This document shows positions 16,974 through 26,670 of a DNA stretch of 64,000 nucleotides, one piece after another. Source of the stretch: Alphaproteobacteria bacterium. Its GTDB lineage: Bacteria; Pseudomonadota; Alphaproteobacteria; RF32; CAG-239. The position numbers were made by a program, and so were the translations under genes. A model generated the notes under the pieces. That model saw only the letters and a list, made by a program, of their open reading frames with translations. It was not told where the DNA came from and ran no database searches. The stretch covers positions 158,498 to 222,497 of the forward strand of contig JAFVWM010000036.1 in assembly GCA_017501665.1 (NCBI GenBank), given 5' to 3'. Each line of letters starts with the position of its first letter. Position 1 is the stretch's first letter.

Positions 16974-18032
16974 ATGACAAAAAACGAAAACAAAAATTGG
17001 ATTTTTTGGATTACACTTTTAGTAATATTTACTTTATTAGTATATATTTTACGTTCGGTATTATTACCGTTTGTAGTCGGAATAGTTATCGGTTATTTAT
17101 TAGATCCGTTGGCTACACGTTTAGAAAAGTTAAAAATTAACAGAACCATAGCAACTTGTTTGGTGTTATTGTCGTTTGCTATCATTTTAATACCGACAAT
17201 TATCGCTCTGTTCGGTATGATCGATGAACAACTTGCATTATTCATTTCTGCTGTTCCCAAATATATGGAAGCTCTTTCGCAAAAAATCGAACCGATTATT
17301 GCTAATATTCAAGATAATTTCCCTAATTTTAATCAAGAAAAATTCCGCGAGTATTTGCGCGGTAATATGTCAAACGGATTAAAACTTATCGGAAGTCTTT
17401 TACGCAAACTTATTTCCGGAAGTTATGCCGTATTTAACATTTTGTCTTTGGTTTTAATTACTCCGATAGTTACATTTTATATGTTACGTGACTGGAATAA
17501 CTTTACCAAAAAAGTAGACAGCCTGTTACCCAAAGCATATAAAAAAGAAATCCGCACCCAAGCCAAAGAAATTGATAAGATTATTTCTTCATTTATACGA
17601 GGACAATTATCGGTTTGTGTACTTTTGGGAACATTTTACGCCGTAGGTCTGTCATTTGTAGGATTAGATCTCGGAATGTTGGTCGGATTCATTGCCGGTA
17701 TTATCTCGTTTATACCTTATGTCGGTTCCATTGTCGGATTTATAACTGCCATGGGTATTGCATTTGCTCAATTCAGTGATTGGGTACATATTGCTCAAGT
17801 TATTGGCGTATTTGCTGTCGGTCAATTCTTAGAAGGTAATTTTTTAACACCGAAATTAGTCGGAGATTCAATCGGACTTCATCCTGTATGGGTAATGTTT
17901 GCTTTGCTTGCCGGCGGTGTATTATTAGGATTTTTAGGTTTAATGATGGCGGTACCTTTGGCTGCGGTAATCGGTGTTTTAACCCGCTTTGCCATCACCA
18001 AATATAAGCAAAGCTCCCTTTATAAAGGATAA
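16974..18032 (+). CDS. AI-2E/PerM family transporter
   Basis: 352 residues, about seven or eight membrane helices. Family features: LLPFVVGIVIGYLLDPLATRLE near the N-terminus, IITPIVTFYMLRDW-like segment in the middle, then FIPYVGSIVGF and a Gly-rich GFLGLMMAVPLAAV. Substrate is not defined for this clade. In an operon with the DUF2066 gene. Confidence 0.9.
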   Translation: MTKNENKNWIFWITLLVIFTLLVYILRSVLLPFVVGIVIGYLLDPLATRLEKLKINRTIATCLVLLSFAIILIPTIIALFGMIDEQLALFISAVPKYMEALSQKIEPIIANIQDNFPNFNQEKFREYLRGNMSNGLKLIGSLLRKLISGSYAVFNILSLVLITPIVTFYMLRDWNNFTKKVDSLLPKAYKKEIRTQAKEIDKIISSFIRGQLSVCVLLGTFYAVGLSFVGLDLGMLVGFIAGIISFIPYVGSIVGFITAMGIAFAQFSDWVHIAQVIGVFAVGQFLEGNFLTPKLVGDSIGLHPVWVMFALLAGGVLLGFLGLMMAVPLAAVIGVLTRFAITKYKQSSLYKG

Positions 18033-18084
18033 CACAAAAAACATTTGCTATATTGAACTGTCCCAAAAATCAGACTGAATTTTT

Positions 18085-19107
18085 TTATCGATCACGACTC
18101 ACAAAATGTTGTTGAACGTGATTTGTTTTCTCTTTAGATTGTTGAGCATCTCTAATAAGCGTGTTAACATCTAAAACAACACCTGTTCTAGACTCTCCTT
18201 TACCGTTTTTATATGACTTAACTTTATTTTGTATACTTGAAAAACCTAACAACAATGGTTCGTTTGTGTCTTTATCAATATCATAACATAACATTGCATG
18301 TCGTGGTGAACCATCAGAAGATGTCAAAAAAACAATATCTCCTCGTTTCATTTTAATATCTTCCACATTTCCTGTTTCAGAACTTTTCATATATTTATTT
18401 AATTTTTGTGTTATAGCTTTCGGATGAGCAACATCTTCAACATCATCCAATTTTCCAAATATATCTAAACCATATTTTTCTTGCAATTTATATAAGGAAA
18501 CCGTCAATGACTTAGTACAACAACCTTTGTCCAATTCCTCATCAAAAACCATAATTTCATCATTTGATTTATTTGCATTAAATTCTTGTTGCACTATACG
18601 TCTATTTTCAAACTCAGCTTCTTTACCGGATAGAACCCACGAACAATAGTCTTTTTCATACCCTTTTTCTTTTATTTCAGATAAATTATTTTTATATACA
18701 TCTCTTAAACTATCATTTAATCGAATTTCAATAATATTCATTTTCAATTTTTTTGCATTGTCAGATAGAGTATTGCTACTCTGAACATAGTTTTTTTCAT
18801 CCATATAACATTGCATTATATTTTTAACTTCTTGCTTATCACCAAAATGTAATTGCACAATTGTAACGGGAAGTTGTTTTTCAAAGAGTTCAAAATCATT
18901 TGCCGAATTTCGTTCATCATCACCAAAACCTCTATATACCCTATCTTCTTCCATAACTTTCTTTAACTGAGATTTTACTTCATCCAACGGCAACCTCTTA
19001 TATTTTTCAAGCAACACATTTCTATATGCTAACATACTGTCATTACGAGTAATAACATCTTGTACATATTCATCAATCAAATTTGTTGTTTCTATGTTTT
19101 CTTGCAT
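18085..19107 (-). CDS. Putative papain/NlpC-like cysteine hydrolase domain protein
   Basis: 340 residues, no signal peptide. The C-terminal part has GCCTKSLTVSLYKL (C196, C197) followed by GDIVFLTSSDGSPRHAMLCYD (H270). Cys on a helix, then GDIVF, then HAM in a beta strand is the order seen in NlpC/P60, CHAP and YiiX-like papain-fold hydrolases. The N-terminal ~170 residues are helical and charged, unrecognised. It stands alone between PerM and the rplI operon. Peptidoglycan hydrolase, toxin or host effector are all open; absence of a signal argues against a simple cell-wall hydrolase. Confidence 0.65.
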   Translation of the reverse strand: MQENIETTNLIDEYVQDVITRNDSMLAYRNVLLEKYKRLPLDEVKSQLKKVMEEDRVYRGFGDDERNSANDFELFEKQLPVTIVQLHFGDKQEVKNIMQCYMDEKNYVQSSNTLSDNAKKLKMNIIEIRLNDSLRDVYKNNLSEIKEKGYEKDYCSWVLSGKEAEFENRRIVQQEFNANKSNDEIMVFDEELDKGCCTKSLTVSLYKLQEKYGLDIFGKLDDVEDVAHPKAITQKLNKYMKSSETGNVEDIKMKRGDIVFLTSSDGSPRHAMLCYDIDKDTNEPLLLGFSSIQNKVKSYKNGKGESRTGVVLDVNTLIRDAQQSKEKTNHVQQHFVSRDR

Positions 19108-19300
19108 ATAAAATCTCCATAATATACTTCATATTATACCATAAAATCAGAACAAAAGCAATAGATAACCTCGCGTAAACATAATCCTTTTATTTAACAA
19201 ACATTATGGTATGACTACGCTCATTGGCGTGAATACGATGCTGTTTTACAACATCTTATTATTCATCCACCAATAAAGTAGATAATTTCTACAAGATCAC

Positions 19301-19339
19301 AAAAAAAAGCTCTTGTCTTTCGACAAAAGCCTTTTTTTT
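19301..19339. terminator. Terminator of the rpsF-rpsR-rplI operon
   Basis: GCTCTTGTC pairs with GACAAAAGC (one mismatch), with A run and T run on either side. It lies 26 nt beyond the rplI stop. The 190 nt between here and the hydrolase gene hold only the short ORF fragment discussed in the findings. Confidence 0.8.
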
Positions 19340-19364
19340 GAAATTCAAATACTAAAAAAACCGA

Positions 19365-19850
19365 TTAGTTATTTTCATAAGCTTTAGCTTGTTTTTTAGC
19401 ATCATCTTCTGTTCTGGCAACGTTAACCAAAATTGTTTGGCTAACTTCAGGATGCAAGTTTAATTTAACTTGGTAAATTCCCAAATCCTTGATTGCCTTA
19501 TCCAAATAAACTTGGCGGCGTTCAATAGAAAAACCTGCATCTTTAACAGCAGCGGCAATGTCACGAATAGTAACAGAACCATACAACTGACCTGTTTCAG
19601 CAGCTTGTCGAATCAAAACTGTTGAATAACCTTTCAAAGACTCAGCCAATTTTGAAGCTTCATCAAACAACTGTTTGTTGTGAGCTTCCAACTCAGCTTT
19701 TTGTTTTTCATAAACAGCCAAGTTTGCTTCAGTAGCGCGCAAAGCCTTACCTTGAGGTAACAAATAGTTACGGGCATAACCGTTCTTCACGTTTACTTTT
19801 TCACCCATTTTACCGAGTCTTTCAATGTGTTCAAGCAAGATAACTTCCAT
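19365..19850 (-). CDS. rplI: 50S ribosomal protein L9
   Basis: 161 residues: EVILLEHIERLGKMGEKVNVKNGYARNYLLP start, long central helix, and C-terminal domain. Third gene of rpsF-rpsR-rplI. Confidence 0.98.
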   Translation of the reverse strand: MEVILLEHIERLGKMGEKVNVKNGYARNYLLPQGKALRATEANLAVYEKQKAELEAHNKQLFDEASKLAESLKGYSTVLIRQAAETGQLYGSVTIRDIAAAVKDAGFSIERRQVYLDKAIKDLGIYQVKLNLHPEVSQTILVNVARTEDDAKKQAKAYENN

Positions 19851-19867
19851 ATCCGTTCTCCTTAAAC

Positions 19868-20095
19868 TTACATTGCAACATACGGCAACAAACCGAGATA
19901 GCGAGCTCTTTTAATAGCTTTCGCCAATTCTCTTTGTTTTTTAGCCGAAACTGAAGTGATACGACTTGGGATGATTTTGCCTTTTTCGGAAATATAACGA
20001 GAAAGCAATTTTACATCTTTATAATCGATTTTAAGACCGTCTTCGCCGGAAAACGGACAGCTTTTTTTTCTTCTAAAGAATACTTGTTTAGCCAT
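19868..20095 (-). CDS. rpsR: 30S ribosomal protein S18
   Basis: 75 residues: [19 protein letters not shown] and the RKKSCPF start. Partner of S6 in the 30S platform; between rpsF and rplI. Confidence 0.98.
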   Translation of the reverse strand: MAKQVFFRRKKSCPFSGEDGLKIDYKDVKLLSRYISEKGKIIPSRITSVSAKKQRELAKAIKRARYLGLLPYVAM

Positions 20096-20106
20096 TATCG
20101 TTCTCC

Positions 20107-20445
20107 TTATTCTTCAACAACAGAATCTACACCGTCACTATCAGAAGAAACTTCAGAAAAATCTTCAACTCTGACAGTCATATAACGGATAATATCTTCG
20201 TTAACGCGCATAACACGCTCATATTCCGCAACAGCACTTGCCGGAGCAGAAATATTCATAAGAACGTAGTGACCTTTACGGTTTTTCTTAATGCGATAAG
20301 CAAGGTTTTTCAAGCCCCAGTTATCAACGCGAACAACTTCACCACCTTGAGCCGAAATAACATTTTTCAATTCGTCAACCAAAGTGTTAACTTGTGAAGC
20401 GCCCAAATCTTGACGTGCAATCAACACGCTTTCATATTTATTCAT
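20107..20445 (-). CDS. rpsF: 30S ribosomal protein S6
   Basis: 112 residues: [16 protein letters not shown] start, [22 protein letters not shown], acidic tail. First gene of the operon. AAGGAG precedes the ATG, after a leader of about 125 nt that could hold the S6:S18 autoregulatory site known in many bacteria; I cannot fold it reliably. Confidence 0.97.
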   Translation of the reverse strand: MNKYESVLIARQDLGASQVNTLVDELKNVISAQGGEVVRVDNWGLKNLAYRIKKNRKGHYVLMNISAPASAVAEYERVMRVNEDIIRYMTVRVEDFSEVSSDSDGVDSVVEE

Positions 20446-20576
20446 ATTAAATTTAACTCCTTATGGATTCTCAACAACATGACCAAAACAGCGGATTTAT
20501 TTTTATATGTCGATCCGAAAAAACTCAGAATCTACACGCGCCATCCGTTATTTTGGCCGCCTTTTGTATAGCCCCG

Positions 20577-20604
20577 ATTATAATTAACCGAAGCAAGGAC
20601 AAAA
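20577..20604 (-). promoter_or_regulatory. Promoter of the rpsF operon
   Basis: On the minus strand, TTTTGT (20599-20604), 16 nt, then a perfect TATAAT (20577-20582). It lies about 130 nt before rpsF. Confidence 0.6.
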
Positions 20605-20722
20605 CGCTTTATATCACAAAATCTTTATTTTGCAAGCTTTTTATATATATTTTTTAATGAAGATTTAATCTTTTTTTGATAAACGAAATATAAGTTGTTT
20701 TTTTAAGTTTAAGGAAAAAAGC

Positions 20723-21025
20723 ATGACCTTAACCAAATTTGTCAGTGTTTGCTCAATCATTGTATTTTTTTACATAATGCTTATGGGAATATCCAAGGCC
20801 TCAAATAACTACTATATCGGTCTGCAAAATTTACGCTCTCGTACTGTTGTTTACTGTTACGATAATGAACAAACAACAGCCGAGCAATGTGCTTCATACT
20901 ATGAAACACAAGGCTATACACGTTTTCGCGACATTCCCTCTCGCACGGCAAAATATGATTTCTTGACTGTCGACACCTACCCGACACGACGTTGGAGGAA
21001 TGGAGAATTATCTCCTCGTTGGTAA
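20723..21025 (+). CDS. Small exported or membrane-anchored protein, unknown
   Basis: 100 residues. A hydrophobic N-terminal segment (FVSVCSIIVFFYIMLMGISKA) acts as signal or anchor; the rest is Tyr/Arg-rich with two Cys. AAGGA lies upstream of the ATG. The stop is 13 nt before comM, so they are probably co-transcribed. Not recognised. Confidence 0.65.
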   Translation: MTLTKFVSVCSIIVFFYIMLMGISKASNNYYIGLQNLRSRTVVYCYDNEQTTAEQCASYYETQGYTRFRDIPSRTAKYDFLTVDTYPTRRWRNGELSPRW

Positions 21026-21038
21026 GGATTATTCAATT

Positions 21039-22553
21039 ATGATAACCCATATAAACACCCTCACATTTAATGGCATTGAAGTTAAAAAAGTCGATCTTCA
21101 GGCTCAAATATCATCAGGTTTGCCCAATTTTATAATTGTCGGTTTACCTGACAAATCTATTGCCGAAAGTAAAGAACGTATTCGCTCGGCAATTCAATCT
21201 ATCGGACTTCAGCTCCCGCCAAAGCGCATTATCATAAACTTATCGCCTGCTGATTTAATGAAAGAAGGATCACATTTTGACTTACCGATTGCTTTAGCTA
21301 TATTGGCTGTAATGGGAATCGTTCCCAAAGACAAAATAAAATCATATATGGTAATGGGCGAGCTTGGACTTGACGGAGCAATTTTACCCGTAAACGGAGT
21401 TTTACCGGCATCCGTTCAAGCAAAAAATGACAATCTCGGAATTATATGTCCTCAAAATTGCGGATCGGAAGCAGCTTGGGCAAAAGTTGATAATATTATC
21501 GCAGCTCCTAATCTGCTCAGCCTGATAAATCACTTAAAAGAATCCGAGCTTTTACCATATCCTCAACCGACAGAATATATATCTCAAATATCTTCTTTGG
21601 ATATGTCCGAAGTCAAAGGTCAAGAGACAGCCAAGCGAGCTTTAGAAGTTGCAGCTGCCGGCGGGCACAATCTTTTAATGGTCGGTCCTCCCGGTTCGGG
21701 AAAATCAATGTTAGCCTCGCGCTTAACAACGATTCTTCCGCCAATGACAATTGATGAAGCTATTGAAACATCAATGATAAAATCAATTGCCGGTCAAATA
21801 AATGAAAACGGCATTTGCTTTTCCCGCCCTTTTCAAGCACCACATCACAGTGCTTCAACACCAGCCTTGGTTGGTGGTGGTCGCAAGGGAACTCCGGGAG
21901 AAATTTCACTTGCACATAACGGGGTATTATTTTTAGATGAATTGCCTGAATTTAATCGAACAACCTTAGAAGCTTTGCGCCAACCATTAGAAAATGGTGA
22001 AATTCAAATTTCCAGAGTAAATGCACACACTACATTTCCGGCAAATTTTCAGCTTATTGCCGCTATGAATCCGTGCCGTTGCGGTCATTTAGGACAAAAA
22101 GATAAAGAATGCACCCGAGCTCCTATCTGTGCTCAAGAATATATGTCAAAAATATCAGGTCCTCTATTAGATAGAATTGACATCAAAATCGAAGTTCCTC
22201 AAGTATCTCCTTGGGAACTTTCCGAAGTAAAAAAAGGCGAATCCTCAAAAGTTATCCAAAGCCGAGTTATAAAAGCACGCGAACTTCAAATAAACAGATT
22301 ACGTCAATTAAATATCACCGACATAAACACAAACTCTCAACTTAAAGGTAAGATTTTAGAGGAAATTTGTATTATGGACAACGAGGCCGAAAAGCTCTTA
22401 ATTACCTTTGCAGAAAAAAATTTAATGTCCGCCAGAGCCTATCATCGCACTTTGCGGTTAGCAAGAACAATTGCAGACTTGCAAAATGAATCAAAAATAC
22501 TTAAACTGCACATAGCCGAGGCTTTGTCCTATCGCCAAAGCAGATATTTTTGA
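21039..22553 (+). CDS. comM: YifB/ComM family Mg-chelatase-like AAA ATPase
   Basis: 504 residues, standard length. N-terminal Lon-like fold domain (GLPNFIIVGLPDKSIAESKERIRSA), Walker A GPPGSGKS, GGGRKGTPGEISLAHNGVLFLDELPEF, and Zn-ribbon NPCRCGHLG. ComM is a hexameric branch-migration helicase in natural transformation. Start at ATG 21039 with AAGGA; upstream in-frame codons overlap the previous gene. Confidence 0.95.
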   Translation: MITHINTLTFNGIEVKKVDLQAQISSGLPNFIIVGLPDKSIAESKERIRSAIQSIGLQLPPKRIIINLSPADLMKEGSHFDLPIALAILAVMGIVPKDKIKSYMVMGELGLDGAILPVNGVLPASVQAKNDNLGIICPQNCGSEAAWAKVDNIIAAPNLLSLINHLKESELLPYPQPTEYISQISSLDMSEVKGQETAKRALEVAAAGGHNLLMVGPPGSGKSMLASRLTTILPPMTIDEAIETSMIKSIAGQINENGICFSRPFQAPHHSASTPALVGGGRKGTPGEISLAHNGVLFLDELPEFNRTTLEALRQPLENGEIQISRVNAHTTFPANFQLIAAMNPCRCGHLGQKDKECTRAPICAQEYMSKISGPLLDRIDIKIEVPQVSPWELSEVKKGESSKVIQSRVIKARELQINRLRQLNITDINTNSQLKGKILEEICIMDNEAEKLLITFAEKNLMSARAYHRTLRLARTIADLQNESKILKLHIAEALSYRQSRYF

Positions 22554-22578
22554 TTTGTTTATTGGAGTTTATAAAAAA

Positions 22579-24711
22579 ATGCGTAAAAACATAGGCTTAT
22601 CTTTATTATCATCTGTATTGTTGTTATCTGCATGCAAAGTTGAAAGCCCTGAATTAATTCCTTGTATGTGCAATCCCAATGCCGATTCGACACTGGGAAT
22701 CTTTGATTGTATGTGTGAACCGGCTAAAAAGAAACCGGTACGAAAAATTTCATACCTTCAGGACAACCAAAAAATTAACTATCAATCTTTAATTATTTCC
22801 GATGAACAATATGATGCTTACTCTATTTTACATAACTCCAGAGACACCTATGCTCCGATAAAACTTGAAAATGTAGATTTTCGCATTAAAAAGAATAAAA
22901 AATACGACGAATACAATACAAAACTCGGTGATTATCGTTTCCGCATTTTCGGTTGTCGTCGCGAAACCAAAAACGCCTTTTTGAATCAAGGTCGTTCTAT
23001 GCAAAAAGATATGCATTTCTTCGACGTATTTTATGAGACCTTAAACGATTACTATCCCGTTGTTGTTGAACCCTCAAACGTGTATTACCCCGATTCAGAC
23101 AAAATTAAACAGCACGAATATGTCATAACTGCTGAAATTACCGATTATTTTATGAATATATGCGATGAATTTGATTGGCAAGCTTCCAAAAACAAAAGAC
23201 TTCGCAACGGGACTTCGGAAATGACTGTCGTTTGGCGCATTATGAATTTGGCTAAAGATGAAGTATATTGCAAAGGTACAACAACCGGCTATGGTCAAAT
23301 AATGGAGGGAGAACCAAATGGCGAAACCTTGCTCGCAGAACGAGCTTTTGAAGATGCTTTAATTAAGTTCCCTGAAATAAGTTGTGTAAACCAAACCTTA
23401 TCGCAACGTCTATGTGCTGAAGATATGGAAATACAGCTCGCTAAATTGTATATGAGTGAAAATTGTGAAGACTGCTTTGCCGCTGAATATGCCGAAGAGT
23501 TAAAAACTATTGAATTGCTGCAAGAATGTGATGAGCTGAAACCAGCCGAAAAAGTAGTTGTACAAACAACTCCTGTTTCATGCAACGGAAGTGCCTGCTC
23601 TTCCATCATAGCTTTAACCGAAGGAGGAACTTCAAGCTCTAGCTCTAATTCGGATTTAGTTGATGCAATATCGGAGATGGTTGGAAACAAAAAAAATACC
23701 ACCATTACTGTTGCCGACGAGTGTCAAACAGCCGAAATAGTTGAAGAATGTAGTGAACATGGCAATTGTCACACAATTATTGAACCAGAGGTAAATATTA
23801 ACTTAGCTGATGATATCTTTGTTGATATTCCGCTTGAAATTGATACAGTTGAAGCTATTGACATTATTGAAGACGGCGGAACGACATCTCAAAGCAACGT
23901 TATTGAAGAAAATGTTACCCCGCTTCCGACACAAAATATTGAAATAGACACCGTTGGCGAAAATAACTATGCCAATGTTAGTAACTCTTTCTGCATTGTT
24001 AACAATCCGCCTTTTGAAAGTTTGGATCCATACAATTTATACAAATTGCGTGCATCTGTTGTATCGGTCGAAAACTCAAAGGGTCAGAAAGGAGCCGGTT
24101 TGCTTATCGCCGACAATATGGTTTTGACATCAGCTGACCTTATTACCAAAGAAAACAACAAATATAATTTAGAAACCCTGCACGGCAAACGCTACAACGC
24201 TTCAGCCTTCAGAGTTAACCCCAACAAAAATGTAGCTGCTTTAATATTAGATAAAAAAGCTGAATATCAACCCTTACCTATGTCATTAAAACTACCCGAA
24301 GTAAACAAAGACATTCTTTTAACCTTAGGTATGCTCAACTTTGATGAAAACGGAGAAAACTATATTGATAATGAAGGTCGCGTTGTCGGATATCGTTGGT
24401 CAGATGATAAAGGGGCTGAAATTATTGTTGATACCTTTGTACAAACTGCAACCTTGGGTGGCGCATTGATTGACCAAAGGGGAAATATTATCGGTATTTC
24501 ACACAAAGTTAAAAAAGATGATAACTCACCCGACTTATTTATTCCTATAGAAACAGCTCTTAAATCCGTAGGTCTTGATATTTGCGGTCAGAAATCCCGT
24601 ATTGGTGAAAAACCGAAGGCAGTTCGTGTCTATACTCCGATTGCCGATGCAATAGACAACTCTAAAAAAGATAAATCACCAAAACCGATAACAAGTAAAG
24701 AACGCAAATAA
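22579..24711 (+). CDS. Large lipoprotein with degenerate trypsin-like C-terminal domain
   Basis: 710 residues. Lipobox LLSAC (C19) and a Cys-rich start (CMCNPN, CMCEPA). The middle (about 150-300) holds a domain with TAEITDYFMNIC and TVVWRIMNLAKDEV. An acidic Ser-rich linker follows. The C-terminal ~200 residues resemble HtrA/trypsin proteases (GAGLLIADNMVLTSADLI, LGGALIDQRGNIIGI, PIETALKSVGL). The catalytic His position is Asp (TSAD instead of TAAH) and the nucleophile Ser is lost (TLGGAL instead of GNSGGPL), so it is a pseudoprotease. ATG at 22579 with GGAG 11 nt before; follows comM by 25 nt. Outer-membrane or periplasmic scaffold or adhesin role is inference. Confidence 0.75.
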   Translation: MRKNIGLSLLSSVLLLSACKVESPELIPCMCNPNADSTLGIFDCMCEPAKKKPVRKISYLQDNQKINYQSLIISDEQYDAYSILHNSRDTYAPIKLENVDFRIKKNKKYDEYNTKLGDYRFRIFGCRRETKNAFLNQGRSMQKDMHFFDVFYETLNDYYPVVVEPSNVYYPDSDKIKQHEYVITAEITDYFMNICDEFDWQASKNKRLRNGTSEMTVVWRIMNLAKDEVYCKGTTTGYGQIMEGEPNGETLLAERAFEDALIKFPEISCVNQTLSQRLCAEDMEIQLAKLYMSENCEDCFAAEYAEELKTIELLQECDELKPAEKVVVQTTPVSCNGSACSSIIALTEGGTSSSSSNSDLVDAISEMVGNKKNTTITVADECQTAEIVEECSEHGNCHTIIEPEVNINLADDIFVDIPLEIDTVEAIDIIEDGGTTSQSNVIEENVTPLPTQNIEIDTVGENNYANVSNSFCIVNNPPFESLDPYNLYKLRASVVSVENSKGQKGAGLLIADNMVLTSADLITKENNKYNLETLHGKRYNASAFRVNPNKNVAALILDKKAEYQPLPMSLKLPEVNKDILLTLGMLNFDENGENYIDNEGRVVGYRWSDDKGAEIIVDTFVQTATLGGALIDQRGNIIGISHKVKKDDNSPDLFIPIETALKSVGLDICGQKSRIGEKPKAVRVYTPIADAIDNSKKDKSPKPITSKERK

Positions 24712-24719
24712 CTAAAAAA

Positions 24720-24751
24720 CCTCCCTGATAAAAAAATCAGGGAGTTTTTTT
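24720..24751 (+). terminator. Terminator after the lipoprotein gene
   Basis: CTCCCTGAT pairs with ATCAGGGAG, followed by eight Ts. Confidence 0.9.
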
Positions 24752-24767
24752 TATTTTTAAATTACTA

Positions 24768-24796
24768 TTGCAAGATAAAGTTTTTTTCCCTACATA
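24768..24796 (+). promoter_or_regulatory. hslVU promoter, possibly heat-shock sigma type
   Basis: TTGCAA (24768-24773), 14 nt, then CCCTACATAT (from 24788). The CCC before the -10 fits sigma-32-type promoters as well as a sigma-70 reading (TTGCAA-17-TACATA). Family knowledge: hslVU is heat-shock controlled in many proteobacteria. Confidence 0.45.
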
Positions 24797-24832
24797 TATA
24801 TCAATCGAAAAACTTTTTAAGGATATAAGTTA

Positions 24833-25363
24833 ATGACTACAATCTTATGTATCAGAAAAAATAATAAGGTTGTTATGGCCGGTGACGGTCAGGCAACCCT
24901 TGGCGAAGCCATTGTTTTCAAATCACACTCAATCAAAGTACGCCGTATCGGTAATGGCAAAATCATTGCCGGATTTGCCGGTGCCGCTGCCGATGGTATA
25001 ACCTTGATTGAGAGATTGGAAGCAAAATTAGAAAAGCATGCCAATCAATTAAAACGTGCCGCTGTCGAGTTGGCAAAAGATTGGCGCATGGATAAGTATC
25101 TTCGCCAACTGCAAGCATTTATGATTGTAGCCGATAAAGACACTTCTTTGGTAATATCAGGCACCGGAGAAGTTATGGAACCTGACGATGGCATTATCGG
25201 TATCGGCTCAGGCGGAAACTATGCTATGTCAGCCGCCAAAGCCTTATATGATATTGAAGGATTATCTTTGGAAGATATTGCCCAAAAAGCTATGAAAATT
25301 GCCGGCGATATTGATATATATACCAATCACAACGTAATTATGGAAAGTATCGAAAATGACTAA
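24833..25363 (+). CDS. hslV: HslV peptidase subunit of the HslVU protease
   Basis: 176 residues. Catalytic Thr directly after Met ([20 protein letters not shown]). Forms the dodecameric core of the HslVU ATP-dependent protease. Its end overlaps the hslU start by 8 nt. Confidence 0.97.
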   Translation: MTTILCIRKNNKVVMAGDGQATLGEAIVFKSHSIKVRRIGNGKIIAGFAGAAADGITLIERLEAKLEKHANQLKRAAVELAKDWRMDKYLRQLQAFMIVADKDTSLVISGTGEVMEPDDGIIGIGSGGNYAMSAAKALYDIEGLSLEDIAQKAMKIAGDIDIYTNHNVIMESIEND

Positions 25364-26663
25364 CTTCAGCCCCAGAGAAATTGTTTCGGAATTAGATAAA
25401 TTTATTATCGGCCAACAAGATGCCAAAAAAGCCGTTGCCGTTGCACTTCGTAATCGCTGGCGCCGCATGCAATTGCCTGATAAATTAAAAGATGAAATCG
25501 TACCGAAAAATATTTTAATGATCGGTCCCACCGGCGTAGGTAAAACTGAAATTTCTCGCCGTTTGGCCAAACTTGCCAAAGCACCTTTTATCAAAGTTGA
25601 AGCCACTAAATTTACCGAAATCGGCTATGTCGGACGCGATGTCGAAAGTATCATCAGAGATTTGGTAGAAATATCTATCAACCAAACTCGCAAAACATTG
25701 CGTAAAAGTGTTTGCGCAAAAGCCGAATCATTTGCCGAAAAACGCATAATCGAAGCTTTAGTCGGTGCAAGCGCAAGCGAAGATACCAAAACCAAATTTT
25801 TGAATATGCTCAGAAATCACGAATTAGATGAAAGAGAAGTTGAAATATCTCTTTTAGATAATTCCAATTCATCAATGCCTACTATTGATATTCCCGGAAT
25901 GCCCGGTGCCTCTATGGGAATGATAAGTCTTGGCGATTTATTGGGGGGAAACCCGCAAAAATACAAAACTCGTAAATTAAAAGTTGAAGAAGCTTTCAAA
26001 ATTTTGATTGATGAAGAATGCGATAAAATATTAGATAATGACACTATCGTTGATACCGCCATCAAATCAGTTGAAAACGATGGCATTGTCTTTATTGACG
26101 AGATAGATAAAATCACCGGAAAATCTGAAGGAACTCGCGGCGATGTATCACGTGAAGGAGTACAACGCGATTTATTACCATTGATCGAAGGAACAACCGT
26201 AACCACTAAATACGGCATGGTAAAAACCGACCACATTTTATTCATTTGCTCTGGAGCATTCCATTTGGCTAAACCGTCCGATATGTTACCTGAACTTCAA
26301 GGTCGCTTACCGATTCGTGTCGAACTTCAAGCCCTTACTCACAATGATTTTGTGCGTATTTTGACCGAACCCGAAGCTAACCTTATCGAGCAATATATAG
26401 CTCTTTTGGGGACTGAAAATTTCACCTTAAAATTCGCTCCCGAAGCCATTGAAAAAATTGCCGATATTGCTGTTGCCATTAACGAAAATGTTGAAAACAT
26501 AGGTGCTCGTCGTCTTCATACGGTTTTGGAAATATTGCTTGAAGACATAAGCTTTTCGGCTTCAGACAAAGACGGTCAGGAATTTAATGTTACAGCAGAA
26601 TTTGTTGAAGAAAAATTGAGTAAATATACCGTAAAATCCGACCTGTCTAAATTTATATTATAG
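25356..26663 (+). CDS. hslU: HslU ATPase subunit of the HslVU protease
   Basis: 435 residues. [16 protein letters not shown], Walker A GPTGVGKT at 57-64, Walker B VFIDEIDK, sensor [16 protein letters not shown]. Unfolds substrates and feeds HslV. In operon hslV-hslU-hemW. Confidence 0.98.
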   Translation: MTNFSPREIVSELDKFIIGQQDAKKAVAVALRNRWRRMQLPDKLKDEIVPKNILMIGPTGVGKTEISRRLAKLAKAPFIKVEATKFTEIGYVGRDVESIIRDLVEISINQTRKTLRKSVCAKAESFAEKRIIEALVGASASEDTKTKFLNMLRNHELDEREVEISLLDNSNSSMPTIDIPGMPGASMGMISLGDLLGGNPQKYKTRKLKVEEAFKILIDEECDKILDNDTIVDTAIKSVENDGIVFIDEIDKITGKSEGTRGDVSREGVQRDLLPLIEGTTVTTKYGMVKTDHILFICSGAFHLAKPSDMLPELQGRLPIRVELQALTHNDFVRILTEPEANLIEQYIALLGTENFTLKFAPEAIEKIADIAVAINENVENIGARRLHTVLEILLEDISFSASDKDGQEFNVTAEFVEEKLSKYTVKSDLSKFIL

Positions 26664-26670
26664 GACTGTA

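Noticed and set aside
20446-20576. S6:S18 autoregulatory leader
   Set aside because: The position is right but I could not fold the motif with confidence by eye.
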